Assembly: GCA_017635095.1 (NCBI GenBank)
Contig: JAGBMA010000086.1
Span: forward strand, 1-37,290
DNA from: Ruminiclostridium sp.
GTDB lineage: Bacteria; Bacillota; Clostridia; Oscillospirales; Ruminococcaceae
DNA: 37,290 nt
Direction: 5' to 3'
The notes under the pieces were generated by a model. It worked only from the letters and a program-made list of their open reading frames with translations, was not told where the DNA came from and did no database searches. Positions 16,672 to 24,251 of this stretch are shown here, in pieces; positions within the stretch are counted from its first letter, which is position 1; each line of letters begins with the position of its first letter. Both the position numbers and the translations under genes were made by a program.

Positions 16672-16713
16672 AGATGAAAAAAACAGGCTGCATATCATTT
16701 CCGATATGCGGCC
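16672..16713 (-). terminator. Strong hairpin, terminator for minus-strand reading
   Basis: GGCTGCATATC (16686-16696) pairs with GATATGCGGCC (16703-16713), with one G-T pair and a 6-nt loop. On the minus strand it is followed by a run of seven Ts, ideal for ending transcripts from the primase remnant. On the plus strand no T-run follows, so ending tauB here would be less efficient. Confidence 0.65.
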
Positions 16714-16828
16714 TTAAGCGGCTTCTTGAGCTGTGCTGTCCGGTCATCCGTGTTATTATGGAAGCGGCTCCGTGCCTGAATCCGGTCTCAGAGCCTTGAA
16801 TCCTTTGAGAAACGACGAACCTTCTAGC

Positions 16829-17203
16829 CTGCGCTTTGGTAGAGTGTATCAGGCAATACCCCATATACTCCTGCAAGGTGAGAATATCTTCCGGTTCGAG
16901 CAGGTCATTCAGAAATGCAAGCCAGCGTTCCGGTTCCGGTGCTGTGGGATCGTAGTTCACATTCAGCCTGTTCCGGCATATCTTCAGTTCGTCCGGTCGG
17001 AACTCCATATCCGTCGTAAGCGCGCCGTTGAGCAGATGAATTTCGTTTTCGCTGCCCTCAAAGTCCGGAGTGTAGCATATGCTCTGTAATGCACCGGTAA
17101 GCGCATTGACCCGCTTTGCGAAATCTTTCTGCACCTGTTCTGCAAGCAGCTTGTCCGAGATCATCTTCCGCACGGTCTGAATACCGACTGCACCGTCTGT
17201 GTT
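16829..17203 (-). pseudogene. Fragment of a P4-family phage/plasmid primase
   Basis: About 125 codons resemble the middle of P4-type primase-helicases of Firmicute mobile elements: RKMISDKLLAEQVQKDFAKR, then a GALTTD segment and NRLNVNYDP...LEPEDILTLQEYMGYCLI. Homology stops after STKAQ, just where the helicase Walker A part should begin, and a stop lies directly upstream at about 17204. The frame then runs on into unrelated residues down to 16616. Both ends are missing, so this is a relic of an integrated element. Confidence 0.7.
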
Positions 17204-17259
17204 TCATAGGACATGCAAGGACATCTTTTTTATTATTAAGAAATCGAAATGAAAACCGG

Positions 17260-17361
17260 TGTACCAGCTGTACCACAATCCGCAATCCCAAGCAGGAAGC
17301 GGGTTTGCGGGAACATCACGGTGTACCGTTTGCTGTACCGGCGATGTACCTATGATGTACC
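17260..17361 (-). repeat. Six GGTACA repeats, candidate iterons
   Basis: On the minus strand GGTACA occurs six times in 102 nt (plus-strand TGTACC starting at 17260, 17269, 17322, 17334, 17345 and 17356). All are in one orientation, and the right-hand four are 11-12 nt apart, about one helical turn. They sit on the 5' side of the primase remnant in its reading direction. The spacing suggests protein-binding iterons of the former element's origin. The rest of 17204-17640 contains no supportable gene. Confidence 0.5.
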
Positions 17362-17640
17362 TGGCGAGCGATTTATCAGAAGATCTCTGTTGGCAAATCA
17401 GTCACTCTGACGTGAACATTTTGATTAGCTCAACCGGTCGTGCGGACGTAATAAATACCTATTTCGCGCTGTAAGCCGTGCAAAACAGGCGGGCAATGAT
17501 ATTACCCTATGACTGTGTCGGATGCGACTTAGAGCTCTTTTTTTGGTCATCAATATCACTGCTGACAAGGTATCCGGCTATTTTATGAATAACATATATA
17601 TTTCCTTCAGTTATCAAATCCTTACAAATCATAAAAACAA

Positions 17641-17669
17641 TTGACAAATCAATAATAATAATGTATAAT
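17641..17669 (+). promoter_or_regulatory. Consensus sigma-A promoter of the metalloprotease
   Basis: TTGACA (17641-17646), a 17-nt spacer and TATAAT (17664-17669). The start codon is at 17916, so the leader would be about 240 nt, unusually long. No known riboswitch is recognisable in it. Confidence 0.7.
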
Positions 17670-17915
17670 ATGGTTAATATAAACAAAATTGAAACGCTAT
17701 GAGAATATTTAATAGACAGTTTGACACAATTGTCTATATCCGATACGCTCGGGACATACAGCACTCTGTGCTTTTGGGTATGCCATATTATGCCCGTAAG
17801 TACGACAGTATGTAGTATCACAGGCATTTCAGCTGTATTTTCAGAGATTCCATATAATAAACGACACAGATTCAAAATAATTATACCCAAACAGATTAAA
17901 CGAGGAGGCGGAATA

Positions 17916-20255
17916 ATGTTCACCGGAAAACGAAAGAGCAATTTGCTGAAGATATGCGCCGTTTTACTTGCTATGACACTGACATCAGGCGCTTGCGGAG
18001 CAGCAAAGGAATACGAAAGCTATCAGCTGGGCGGAGAAGTAAAACAGACCACAGATACAGAAGCTTCTGCAAGCAGCAATACAGAAGCACCCTCCACAGA
18101 TGCACCTGTGACAGCACCGACTTCATCCGACGAAACCACTCCGACGGTCACGAATGAAACCGATAGCAGTCCGACTGTGCCGTCATCCGATGATTCGATA
18201 TTCGAGCGGCTGCCAAACGATGACGGCTCCTCAGGCAACGGCGGCTTCGTGGTAAATTCGGGCCCCAATACGGCGTATCAGCTTACAGAAGCGGATATTC
18301 AGTCGATGAACAATAACAAGGCTGTCATAATCCGCAGTAATCAGGGCTATGTTTCCACATTGGTGGGGAAATACTATGACGGTACCGTCAAGGTGATCCC
18401 CGGTGAAATGAGCACATTTGAAGAGGGTATCAATACCCTCAACGGTATCGCAACACTGCTTGGCATGCAGGCCGGCACAGAGTTTCTCGCGGACAACGGC
18501 GAGCAGGACAAGGAGGGCTATACCTATCTTACCTACCGTCAGCGCTACGGTAGCGACATAGTTCAGAATGCCACTCTACATATAGTGATAGACCCCGCCG
18601 GCTATCCCTGCGCAGTAAGCTCATCGTTTACACCGAATATCGGCATCAAAACGGACAGTTCCGGTGATATCACAGCAGCTGAAGCTGAAAAGGTGGCATC
18701 ACAGACATTGTCTCAGAACGGCTATCCGAGCAAGGTTTACAGTGCGGCGACTGCCTGTGTGTCAGTCAATATTTTCGGTGACCTTTACCGCTGCTGGGTT
18801 GTATTCAGTGATAACCCGCAGATCTCGGCAGGCTTTGAGAATATGATGTATCTCGCTAACTACATCAGTATGTCCGGTGAGTTTTTACAGCAGGCACCTT
18901 CATCTACCCTCTCTGTTACAGTCGATCAGGGTTTCTATGACAACGACAAGTATTTTGAGGGATTGCAGTCCGCCACATGGACCGGAACGGTGAACTTCAA
19001 GAACTTAGGCACACAAAACATAACAGTACCCGTTGCCTACGATCCTAAGACAGGAACATACTATCTTATGGATACGAAGCGCAAAATAGCAGTAGCCGAT
19101 TTTTATAAGTTCTGCTATCAGGAAGATCTTCAGTTCCTCAGCAGCACCAATAACACATGGGACGAAAGAGATCTCGCCTGCTATTACAACTATTCATTGG
19201 TATATGACTGCTACGCCGCCCATAACATACAGTCTCCCGACGGGTTCGGGACCCCCATGCTCCTGTGCAGGCACTTCTCTGATCAGAACGGTCAGCAGGT
19301 AGATAACGCTGTATTTGTTTCTCTGATACAGGGGTGGCTCACGTTCGGGTACAGCGAGCTTAATAATTTCTGCTACGATCTTGATGCTATGGCACACGAG
19401 TTTACCCATGCAGTAACGTTTTCAAGTATAGAGGGAAACAATTATCAGAATGATGCAGGTGCCGTAAACGAGGCATACAGTGATGTAATGGGCAATATCG
19501 TTGAAATGCTCATGGGCAGGTCGTCAGATACGCTGTGGGAGCTGTCGGAAAACAGCAACGAGACCCTCCGATCTATGTCCGACCCCAACAAGTATCATCA
19601 GCCGCTGTGCATAGGCGATGTGTACTATGTACCAAACGTGCTGTATCCGAATCAGATGTGCAATGACTGCGGCGGTGTCCACACCAATTCGAGCATTGTC
19701 AATTACGCGGCATATCTTCTCTATAAACAGGGTATGCCTTTGGAAGATATGTTCGATCTTTTCTACACCTCCCTGCAAATACTTACTCCCGCCAACAACT
19801 TTCAGGACGTGTATGCGGCACTTATCTACAGCGCTCGTTCCAACGGCTATACGGCGTATGAATCTATGCTCACCAACGTCTTTACACAAAACGGTGTACT
19901 CAGCGAGAACAGACAGGCAGTTGAAAAACAGTATATGAGAAGCGGCTTCGGACGCATTAATTTTCATGTAAGTTCTGATATTACAGGAAACTACTACTGC
20001 CTGATATACCTGTATGACATGGAGAGCGGCTCGGTCGTGCTTCAGACCTGGCCCGATACCGAAGGAAATGTGAGCTTTCTGGCTCCCGTGAATACATATC
20101 TTGCTATTGATCTGCAAGTTCTTGATTCATCGCTGACACAGGGAGTGGAGCTTTACTACACAGATTCCGGCTGGGATTATGCCATGAACGGAGCACAGCC
20201 CATGATCTTCACAATGGAAGACGGCGAGTTCGCGGCCATTGCAGATCTTAAATGA
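17916..20255 (+). CDS. Lipid-anchored thermolysin-like metalloprotease (M4)
   Basis: A 779-residue extracellular zinc protease tethered by a lipid on Cys27 (lipobox LTSGAC). A Ser/Thr-rich linker (about 35-110) precedes a propeptide of the thermolysin/fungalysin type. The catalytic domain has HEFTH at 494-498 (His494, Glu495, His498), the third zinc ligand Glu519 in NEAYSD, and His589 in GVHTNSS. All catalytic residues are present. A C-terminal domain of about 90 residues follows. M4 enzymes are usually secreted, so the anchor implies work at the cell surface. The ATG at 17916 follows GAGGAGG; an upstream TTG frame extension is not credible. Confidence 0.88.
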   Translation: MFTGKRKSNLLKICAVLLAMTLTSGACGAAKEYESYQLGGEVKQTTDTEASASSNTEAPSTDAPVTAPTSSDETTPTVTNETDSSPTVPSSDDSIFERLPNDDGSSGNGGFVVNSGPNTAYQLTEADIQSMNNNKAVIIRSNQGYVSTLVGKYYDGTVKVIPGEMSTFEEGINTLNGIATLLGMQAGTEFLADNGEQDKEGYTYLTYRQRYGSDIVQNATLHIVIDPAGYPCAVSSSFTPNIGIKTDSSGDITAAEAEKVASQTLSQNGYPSKVYSAATACVSVNIFGDLYRCWVVFSDNPQISAGFENMMYLANYISMSGEFLQQAPSSTLSVTVDQGFYDNDKYFEGLQSATWTGTVNFKNLGTQNITVPVAYDPKTGTYYLMDTKRKIAVADFYKFCYQEDLQFLSSTNNTWDERDLACYYNYSLVYDCYAAHNIQSPDGFGTPMLLCRHFSDQNGQQVDNAVFVSLIQGWLTFGYSELNNFCYDLDAMAHEFTHAVTFSSIEGNNYQNDAGAVNEAYSDVMGNIVEMLMGRSSDTLWELSENSNETLRSMSDPNKYHQPLCIGDVYYVPNVLYPNQMCNDCGGVHTNSSIVNYAAYLLYKQGMPLEDMFDLFYTSLQILTPANNFQDVYAALIYSARSNGYTAYESMLTNVFTQNGVLSENRQAVEKQYMRSGFGRINFHVSSDITGNYYCLIYLYDMESGSVVLQTWPDTEGNVSFLAPVNTYLAIDLQVLDSSLTQGVELYYTDSGWDYAMNGAQPMIFTMEDGEFAAIADLK

Positions 20256-20272
20256 TAAAGGAGGAGCGTAAT

Positions 20273-22429
20273 ATGTTTTGTCCGAAATGCGGTAAAAATG
20301 TCATAGAAGGCTCAGCTTTCTGCGCAAACTGCGGAGCATCACTTCAAATGCTGTCTCAGCAGGGTGATGCCGCTTCCGCTGTTAATACTGTGATACCCGT
20401 GCAGGAAAGCGCACCCACGATCGGTGAAGTAAATGAACAGATCACTGCAACGGTGTCAACTGCAAATACTGCACCTCAGCAGAGTCCTGTGCAAGAACTC
20501 CCGAACAATGCCCCCCCGCAGGTCAGTGCGCCGATACCGCCCGTCTATAATGCGCCACCGCAGGGAAATGCACAGATACCGCCTGCTTATAATGTACCCC
20601 CGCAGGGTAATGCACCGATACAGCCTGATAATACAGTATCACAGTACGGTGCAGCGCCAACGCCAAACTACAATATGCCGGCGGCAGCGGGATATGCAGT
20701 ACCCGTACAGCAAGCGCCGAAGCGTAAGTCGCCTGCCAAAGCGCTGCTTATCATCGGGATATCGCTGATAGCCGTAGCGGGTATTGTCATATTAGTATTT
20801 ATGTTATTGGGCAATAAGAACTATACCGTCAATAAAACGCCGACCAATGACATCATCGCATCCGCGGTTAGGCCGGCCGGCTCAGATGCATACAACGGAG
20901 ATGGTATCGAGGTGTCGTTTTTGTATCCGGCCTCTGCTGCTATACGCACCGATCTTTCTGACGGAATATATCTGTATCCCAGTGGTGCACAGGGTCTGCC
21001 CTATATAATGATAAGCCGGGTAAATACATCATCAGACCCGGAAAAATACTTTGCCGAATACCAAAAACAAATGAACAGCAGCTACTCATCTCCCGATTTT
21101 GATGATATCCGCAAGGTGGAAGCAGGCGAAAAGACACTGTATATGCAGCGCATGAAAACGGTCTTTGACGGTGTTGATCAGGTAATAGACCGATATATAG
21201 AAGTGTACAGCGACTGCACGGTGACCTACACTGTAAAAAGCCTTAATGCCGGCAGTGAAGATGATTTTCTCAAAAACGTTATCCTTTCTCTCTATCCCGT
21301 CCGTCAAGTGTACGGCAATGCTGCGGCAGGAACACCCGGAAGCGATATACCTGCCAATACCACCGAAGATATATCATATTTCCCCGACACACAGACGACA
21401 GTTCCTGATACCTCGCCGCAGGATACAATGCCTCCGTTCACAACTCCTTCGAACACCTCGTCACAGGATACGACCACATCTGCTGCAGAGCCCCCGGTAC
21501 CTGTATCCGGCAGCGGGAAAAAGGTATCTGCCGGAGAGATCGCTCTTACAGTCACTGTTCCCGACGGTCTTAAGACAGAACCATACGAAAACGGTATAGC
21601 CGCATACAATGATGATCTGATCTTCATAGCAGAATATCAGAACACCAACTACTGTACCGATGCTGTCATACTCAATGCCGCCGACTATATAGACCAGTGG
21701 TCGAAGAGCGCGTCCTTTATAAACGATCAGTTAGGATTCAGCAACCTTACATACAGCGGATACGAGGAGGTCACCATTGACGGCAAGAGCGGTATGATGC
21801 TGACCGATGTGTCCTATGATTTCAGCGACTTTACAGGTAAAGGCAGAATGTATATCCTGACCGAAAACAACTATTTCGGCACATATGTGCTGTACTACGC
21901 AGTGACAAACGGAGCAGCCAATGCAGCAGCTCTTGAAGCAGCAGGTAAGGCTATGGCGGAAAGCTTCACGATGAAAGATGCGCCATACAGCGAAAACTTC
22001 ATGGTATGCAATCCTGAAGACGGCAGCTTTATGTTCTTTGTGGATACAGCTCTTATCGGAACACCCTCTGCAGTGGAAAGAGGCGTTGATGTGCCTGTAG
22101 GAAACTTAGGCGCAGATCACAAGATCAATGTACGCAAAAACGATTTCTCGTCGCAAGGCGTTACCGATGCTGACAGCTTCCTCAGAAGCTATGCCGAGCA
22201 AATAGGTGTCTCTTCGTCACAGATAACGGAGTACGGAGCAGGTCGGTATGGTGCAAAGTGTTTAACCGGCTCCTATACCGAAAACGGCGCTTCAATGCAA
22301 ATGGAAATAGTGGCGTTTAACGATTCTAACGGCATCATCTATACGATCTACGGCGAAGATACCGAGACAAACTTTTCTGCCTATGATGATATTATTTATC
22401 AGATCGTTTGGTCTATATATGTCGGGTAA
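20273..22429 (+). CDS. Zinc-ribbon membrane protein with two outer domains
   Basis: A 718-residue protein. Residues 1-24 form a zinc ribbon (Cys3, Cys6, Cys17, Cys20). A proline-rich linker (70-148) contains near-repeats of APPQGNA(Q/P)IPPAYN. A single membrane helix lies at about 157-179 after a basic patch (PKRKSPAK). The rest is outside: two lipoprotein-like alpha/beta domains (about 200-350 and 425-570) separated by a Ser/Thr/Pro linker, and a similar third region at the end. The ribbon stays in the cytoplasm. The family function is unknown. AAAGGAGGAG ahead of the ATG overlaps the end of the protease gene, so the two are one transcript. Confidence 0.75.
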   Translation: MFCPKCGKNVIEGSAFCANCGASLQMLSQQGDAASAVNTVIPVQESAPTIGEVNEQITATVSTANTAPQQSPVQELPNNAPPQVSAPIPPVYNAPPQGNAQIPPAYNVPPQGNAPIQPDNTVSQYGAAPTPNYNMPAAAGYAVPVQQAPKRKSPAKALLIIGISLIAVAGIVILVFMLLGNKNYTVNKTPTNDIIASAVRPAGSDAYNGDGIEVSFLYPASAAIRTDLSDGIYLYPSGAQGLPYIMISRVNTSSDPEKYFAEYQKQMNSSYSSPDFDDIRKVEAGEKTLYMQRMKTVFDGVDQVIDRYIEVYSDCTVTYTVKSLNAGSEDDFLKNVILSLYPVRQVYGNAAAGTPGSDIPANTTEDISYFPDTQTTVPDTSPQDTMPPFTTPSNTSSQDTTTSAAEPPVPVSGSGKKVSAGEIALTVTVPDGLKTEPYENGIAAYNDDLIFIAEYQNTNYCTDAVILNAADYIDQWSKSASFINDQLGFSNLTYSGYEEVTIDGKSGMMLTDVSYDFSDFTGKGRMYILTENNYFGTYVLYYAVTNGAANAAALEAAGKAMAESFTMKDAPYSENFMVCNPEDGSFMFFVDTALIGTPSAVERGVDVPVGNLGADHKINVRKNDFSSQGVTDADSFLRSYAEQIGVSSSQITEYGAGRYGAKCLTGSYTENGASMQMEIVAFNDSNGIIYTIYGEDTETNFSAYDDIIYQIVWSIYVG

Positions 22430-22513
22430 AACATATTCTGTTGCAGTAAAATCAAGGACTATCCCACACTTGACAAATGGGAAGATGATTACAAAACAAG
22501 AAAGGTTGTATAA
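22430..22513 (+). pseudogene. C-terminal stub of a DUF4258-type toxin
   Basis: Directly after the stop of the zinc-ribbon gene, in the same frame, an open stretch ends in DYPTLDKWEDDYKTRKVV and a stop. This resembles the tail of DUF4258-type toxins that precede YgiT antitoxins. The rest of the toxin is missing, so the junction marks a deletion between the membrane-protein gene and the toxin. Confidence 0.5.
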
Positions 22514-22516
22514 AAG

Positions 22517-22741
22517 ATGACTTGCTTTTACTGTAAAGGAACTATGACGGAGAGCACTACAACTCATTTTGCGGAGCTCGACAACTGCTGCGTCATCATT
22601 AAAAATGTACCGTGTATGAAATGCGATCAATGCGGCGAGGTCATTTATACCGCCGCTGTCGCTCAAAGAATTGAACAGATCATCGACAGTCTCGAAAAGG
22701 CTCTTACCGAGATTGCGGTAGTTAATTATTCGGCAGCATAA
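22517..22741 (+). CDS. YgiT-type zinc-finger antitoxin
   Basis: A 74-residue protein with the two CxxC pairs of the YgiT/MqsA N-terminal zinc domain (CFYCKG at 3-8 and CMKCDQCG around 33-40), then a helix (VAQRIEQIIDSLEKAL). It has no full MqsA-like DNA-binding domain. In intact clostridial loci this protein follows a DUF4258 toxin by a few bases. Here only the toxin's last residues remain 4 nt upstream, so it is an orphan antitoxin. A strong terminator follows. Confidence 0.8.
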   Translation: MTCFYCKGTMTESTTTHFAELDNCCVIIKNVPCMKCDQCGEVIYTAAVAQRIEQIIDSLEKALTEIAVVNYSAA

Positions 22742-22743
22742 GA

Positions 22744-22780
22744 AATACCGGCTTCGATTAACAGAAGCCGGTATTGTTTT
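22744..22780 (+). terminator. Rho-independent terminator after the antitoxin
   Basis: A perfect 12-bp stem, AATACCGGCTTC with GAAGCCGGTATT, has an 8-nt loop and is followed by GTTTT. The flanking sequence may let it also end minus-strand transcripts. Confidence 0.85.
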
Positions 22781-22790
22781 GTCATTAGTG

Positions 22791-23121
22791 CTATATATCT
22801 AAAATGTTAAGCATAAGTTCAGCGCCGAGCCGGAACCCTCTCTCAAAATCAGCCACACATTCTAACTGCGTCTCAATGTGTAGAGCGTCGGTATTTCGGT
22901 GTCAGCATTGTATGCACGCATCGTGCGTGCTTTTGGCTGAAACCTTCAATGCCTCCTGCATTGGTGTCCAGCAACTCCTTACAATCGGGGAACTGTTCAT
23001 GCAGCTGTTCCTCGGTGGAGCAGATCAGCTCGCGGTTCTCTGCGAAACGCTTGGTGTTGGGTGCCGGTTTTTCGCACGGAATGATCTCTCCGTAGTAGAG
23101 CTTGTTAATAATGTTATTCAT
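22791..23121 (-). pseudogene. DUF6809-like gene broken by an insert
   Basis: The start (ATG at 23121 after AGGAG) reads MNNIINKLYYGEIIPCE...RELICSTEEQLHEQFPDCKELLDT, as in small Ruminococcus proteins of the DUF6809 type. The normal end (ALHIETQLECVADFERGFRLGAEL...) is present in another frame down to 22791. Between them lies an insert of roughly 70-90 nt containing a perfect palindrome (22914-22930) that also shifts the frame. Function of the family is unknown. The family name is from memory. Confidence 0.6.
22914..22930. repeat. Palindrome inside the inserted segment
   Basis: GCACGCA and TGCGTGC form a perfect 7-bp inverted repeat around TCG. It lies in the segment that interrupts the DUF6809-like gene and may be the core of a small palindromic repeat element. 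Confidence 0.5.
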
Positions 23122-23352
23122 TGTGGTATTCTCCTGCAAATTATTGTAGCTTTTGATTAGTTAGATATATTACAGGAAATGCCTTGATTTTGGTCGTTAT
23201 TTGGACGTTGATTTCACAAAAGTATGCTTCAAGTGACCGAAAGCTGCCGAATTTGCAATGCTGTGAAACCGCATTATGCTGCACTTTATGGCAATATGCC
23301 AAACGATGCAAAATGCTCAAAAGTCAATTCAAGCCCAGTAGCGGGAGCCAGC

Positions 23353-23387
23353 AATCCCGCTAACCATCAAGGTTGGCGGGATTTTGC
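23353..23387 (+). terminator. Rho-independent terminator
   Basis: AATCCCGCTAACC (23353-23365) pairs with GGTTGGCGGGATT (23371-23383), with one T-G pair and a 5-nt loop, then TTGCTTTGTTTT. No gene that it would end is visible. The plus-strand frame across 23224-23490 runs straight through it and is not credible. 23122-23352 holds nothing else I can support. Confidence 0.6.
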
Positions 23388-23490
23388 TTTGTTTTGGTAC
23401 TTATCTGGTCTTTGTAGACTGTCACAACAAATGCTGCCCAAAATTGTGCAAGCTGCACATTCCTGTTTAGTTCGAGCGGTTGACTGTTAA

Positions 23491-23680
23491 TCAAGCCACC
23501 CATGCGAAAATTTTAATAATATTTTTGGCTTTTGAGGTCTGGGTGAGGCCCAATTCTTTGAGATTTTTGAGTGAAATATTCTTCGTGATAGTCTGACTAT
23601 CATTTTTTCGTTTTTTCCTGCGTAGTTCAAGCGCTATCACCAAATTCGTAATATAAAGCGAAAGTATTATTAAAAGTCGG
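23491..23680 (-). other. AT-rich open frame without a clear start
   Basis: On the minus strand a frame of about 60 codons ends at 23491, with a hydrophobic N-terminal part (LLIILSLYITNLVIALEL) and a Lys-rich tail. It stays open back into the tRNA fragment and has no ATG or ribosome site. Its base composition is much more AT-rich than its neighbours. It may be the tail of an element-borne gene or chance. On the plus strand a small hairpin with T-runs (23587-23608) could be a terminator. Confidence 0.2.
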
Positions 23681-23727
23681 TAACCGTCAAAAGCGGTTCG
23701 AGGGTTCGAATCCCTCCTTCTCCGCCA
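23676..23727 (+). other. 3' fragment of tRNA-Ser, candidate attachment site
   Basis: This matches the 3' part of a bacterial tRNA-Ser: variable arm (GTCGGTAACCGTC...), T-arm (AGGGTTCGAATCCCT), the acceptor strand CTTCTCCG and an encoded CCA at 23725-23727. The matching 5' acceptor GGAGAAG, D-arm and anticodon arm are absent; the sequence upstream is unrelated AT-rich DNA. The gene's own terminator follows. This is what remains at the distal end when an element integrates into the 3' end of a tRNA gene. Confidence 0.75.
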
Positions 23728-23744
23728 CGGGCATTCGCCCGTTT
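23728..23744 (+). terminator. tRNA-type terminator
   Basis: CGGGC-ATTC-GCCCG followed by TTT, immediately after the CCA of the tRNA-Ser fragment. It is presumably the original tRNA terminator, kept on the chromosome side. Confidence 0.55.
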
Positions 23745-23798
23745 CGCCGTCTGTTACTTTTCGGTAACATGCGGTTTTTCTGCCTCGCTGCCCAAAGT

Positions 23799-23824
23799 TC
23801 AGATAGCCTAATCAGATAGCCTAA
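23799..23824. repeat. Perfect 13-bp tandem repeat
   Basis: TCAGATAGCCTAA occurs twice in direct succession, just downstream of the csx19-like stop codon (minus strand). It is too short and too few to be a CRISPR array. Confidence 0.7.
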
Positions 23825-23852
23825 AGTGAAACTCCGTGTAAAAGCTGCGATC

Positions 23853-24251
23853 TCAATAACTGAGCCTGTAATTTCTGAGAACCAGCGTATCGCTGTCCGA
23901 GTATTCATAGCGGTTGATGATACGCAAAGCGGACGGCAGATCCGCCCTCGCAGCGTATTCGTCTTTGACCAGTACGGTCTGTATAAAGATCAGATCAGGT
24001 TCCGTATCTTTTTCTTCTTCCGCGGTGCGTACTTTTACGATCATATCATTTCTCGACTGTCTGCGGATCATGTAACAGTCATGCTCCTTGTCAAAAAAGT
24101 GACATTCCTGCTGAGTTTCTCTTTCGAGAAGCTCAGCGCTCCCGCATATCAGTTTTCCGTCCTCCGCAGTGTACGGTTCAAAGACCAGCCTTTCTCTGAA
24201 ATATGCAAGTATATACCCTTTAGGCGGGAGCTTATCCGATATTTGTATCAT
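23853..24251 (-). CDS. csx19: Csx19-like type III-D CRISPR protein
   Basis: A 132-residue protein that resembles the Csx19 (TIGR03984) family found next to csx10 in type III-D loci. The opening is ILAYFRERLVFEP, then ECHFFDKEHDCYMIR where the family has its ELRLFG...WR motif, and the end is RIINRYEYSDSDTLVLRNYRL. It is a little shorter than usual. Family members are thought to belong to the effector complex. Its start overlaps the csx10 stop by 20 nt, so the two are co-translated. The assignment is pattern memory plus context. Confidence 0.5.
   Translation of the reverse strand: MIQISDKLPPKGYILAYFRERLVFEPYTAEDGKLICGSAELLERETQQECHFFDKEHDCYMIRRQSRNDMIVKVRTAEEEKDTEPDLIFIQTVLVKDEYAARADLPSALRIINRYEYSDSDTLVLRNYRLSY

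Noticed and set aside
16616..16828. C-terminal continuation of the primase frame
   Set aside because: After STKAQ the residues have no resemblance to the helicase domain and the frame overlaps the hairpin and the end of tauB.
17670..17915. Riboswitch in the long leader of the metalloprotease
   Set aside because: No motif of a known riboswitch class was recognisable; only the length is unusual.
23224..23490. 88-residue plus-strand ORF
   Set aside because: It reads through the stem-loop terminator at 23353-23387 and has no ribosome site.
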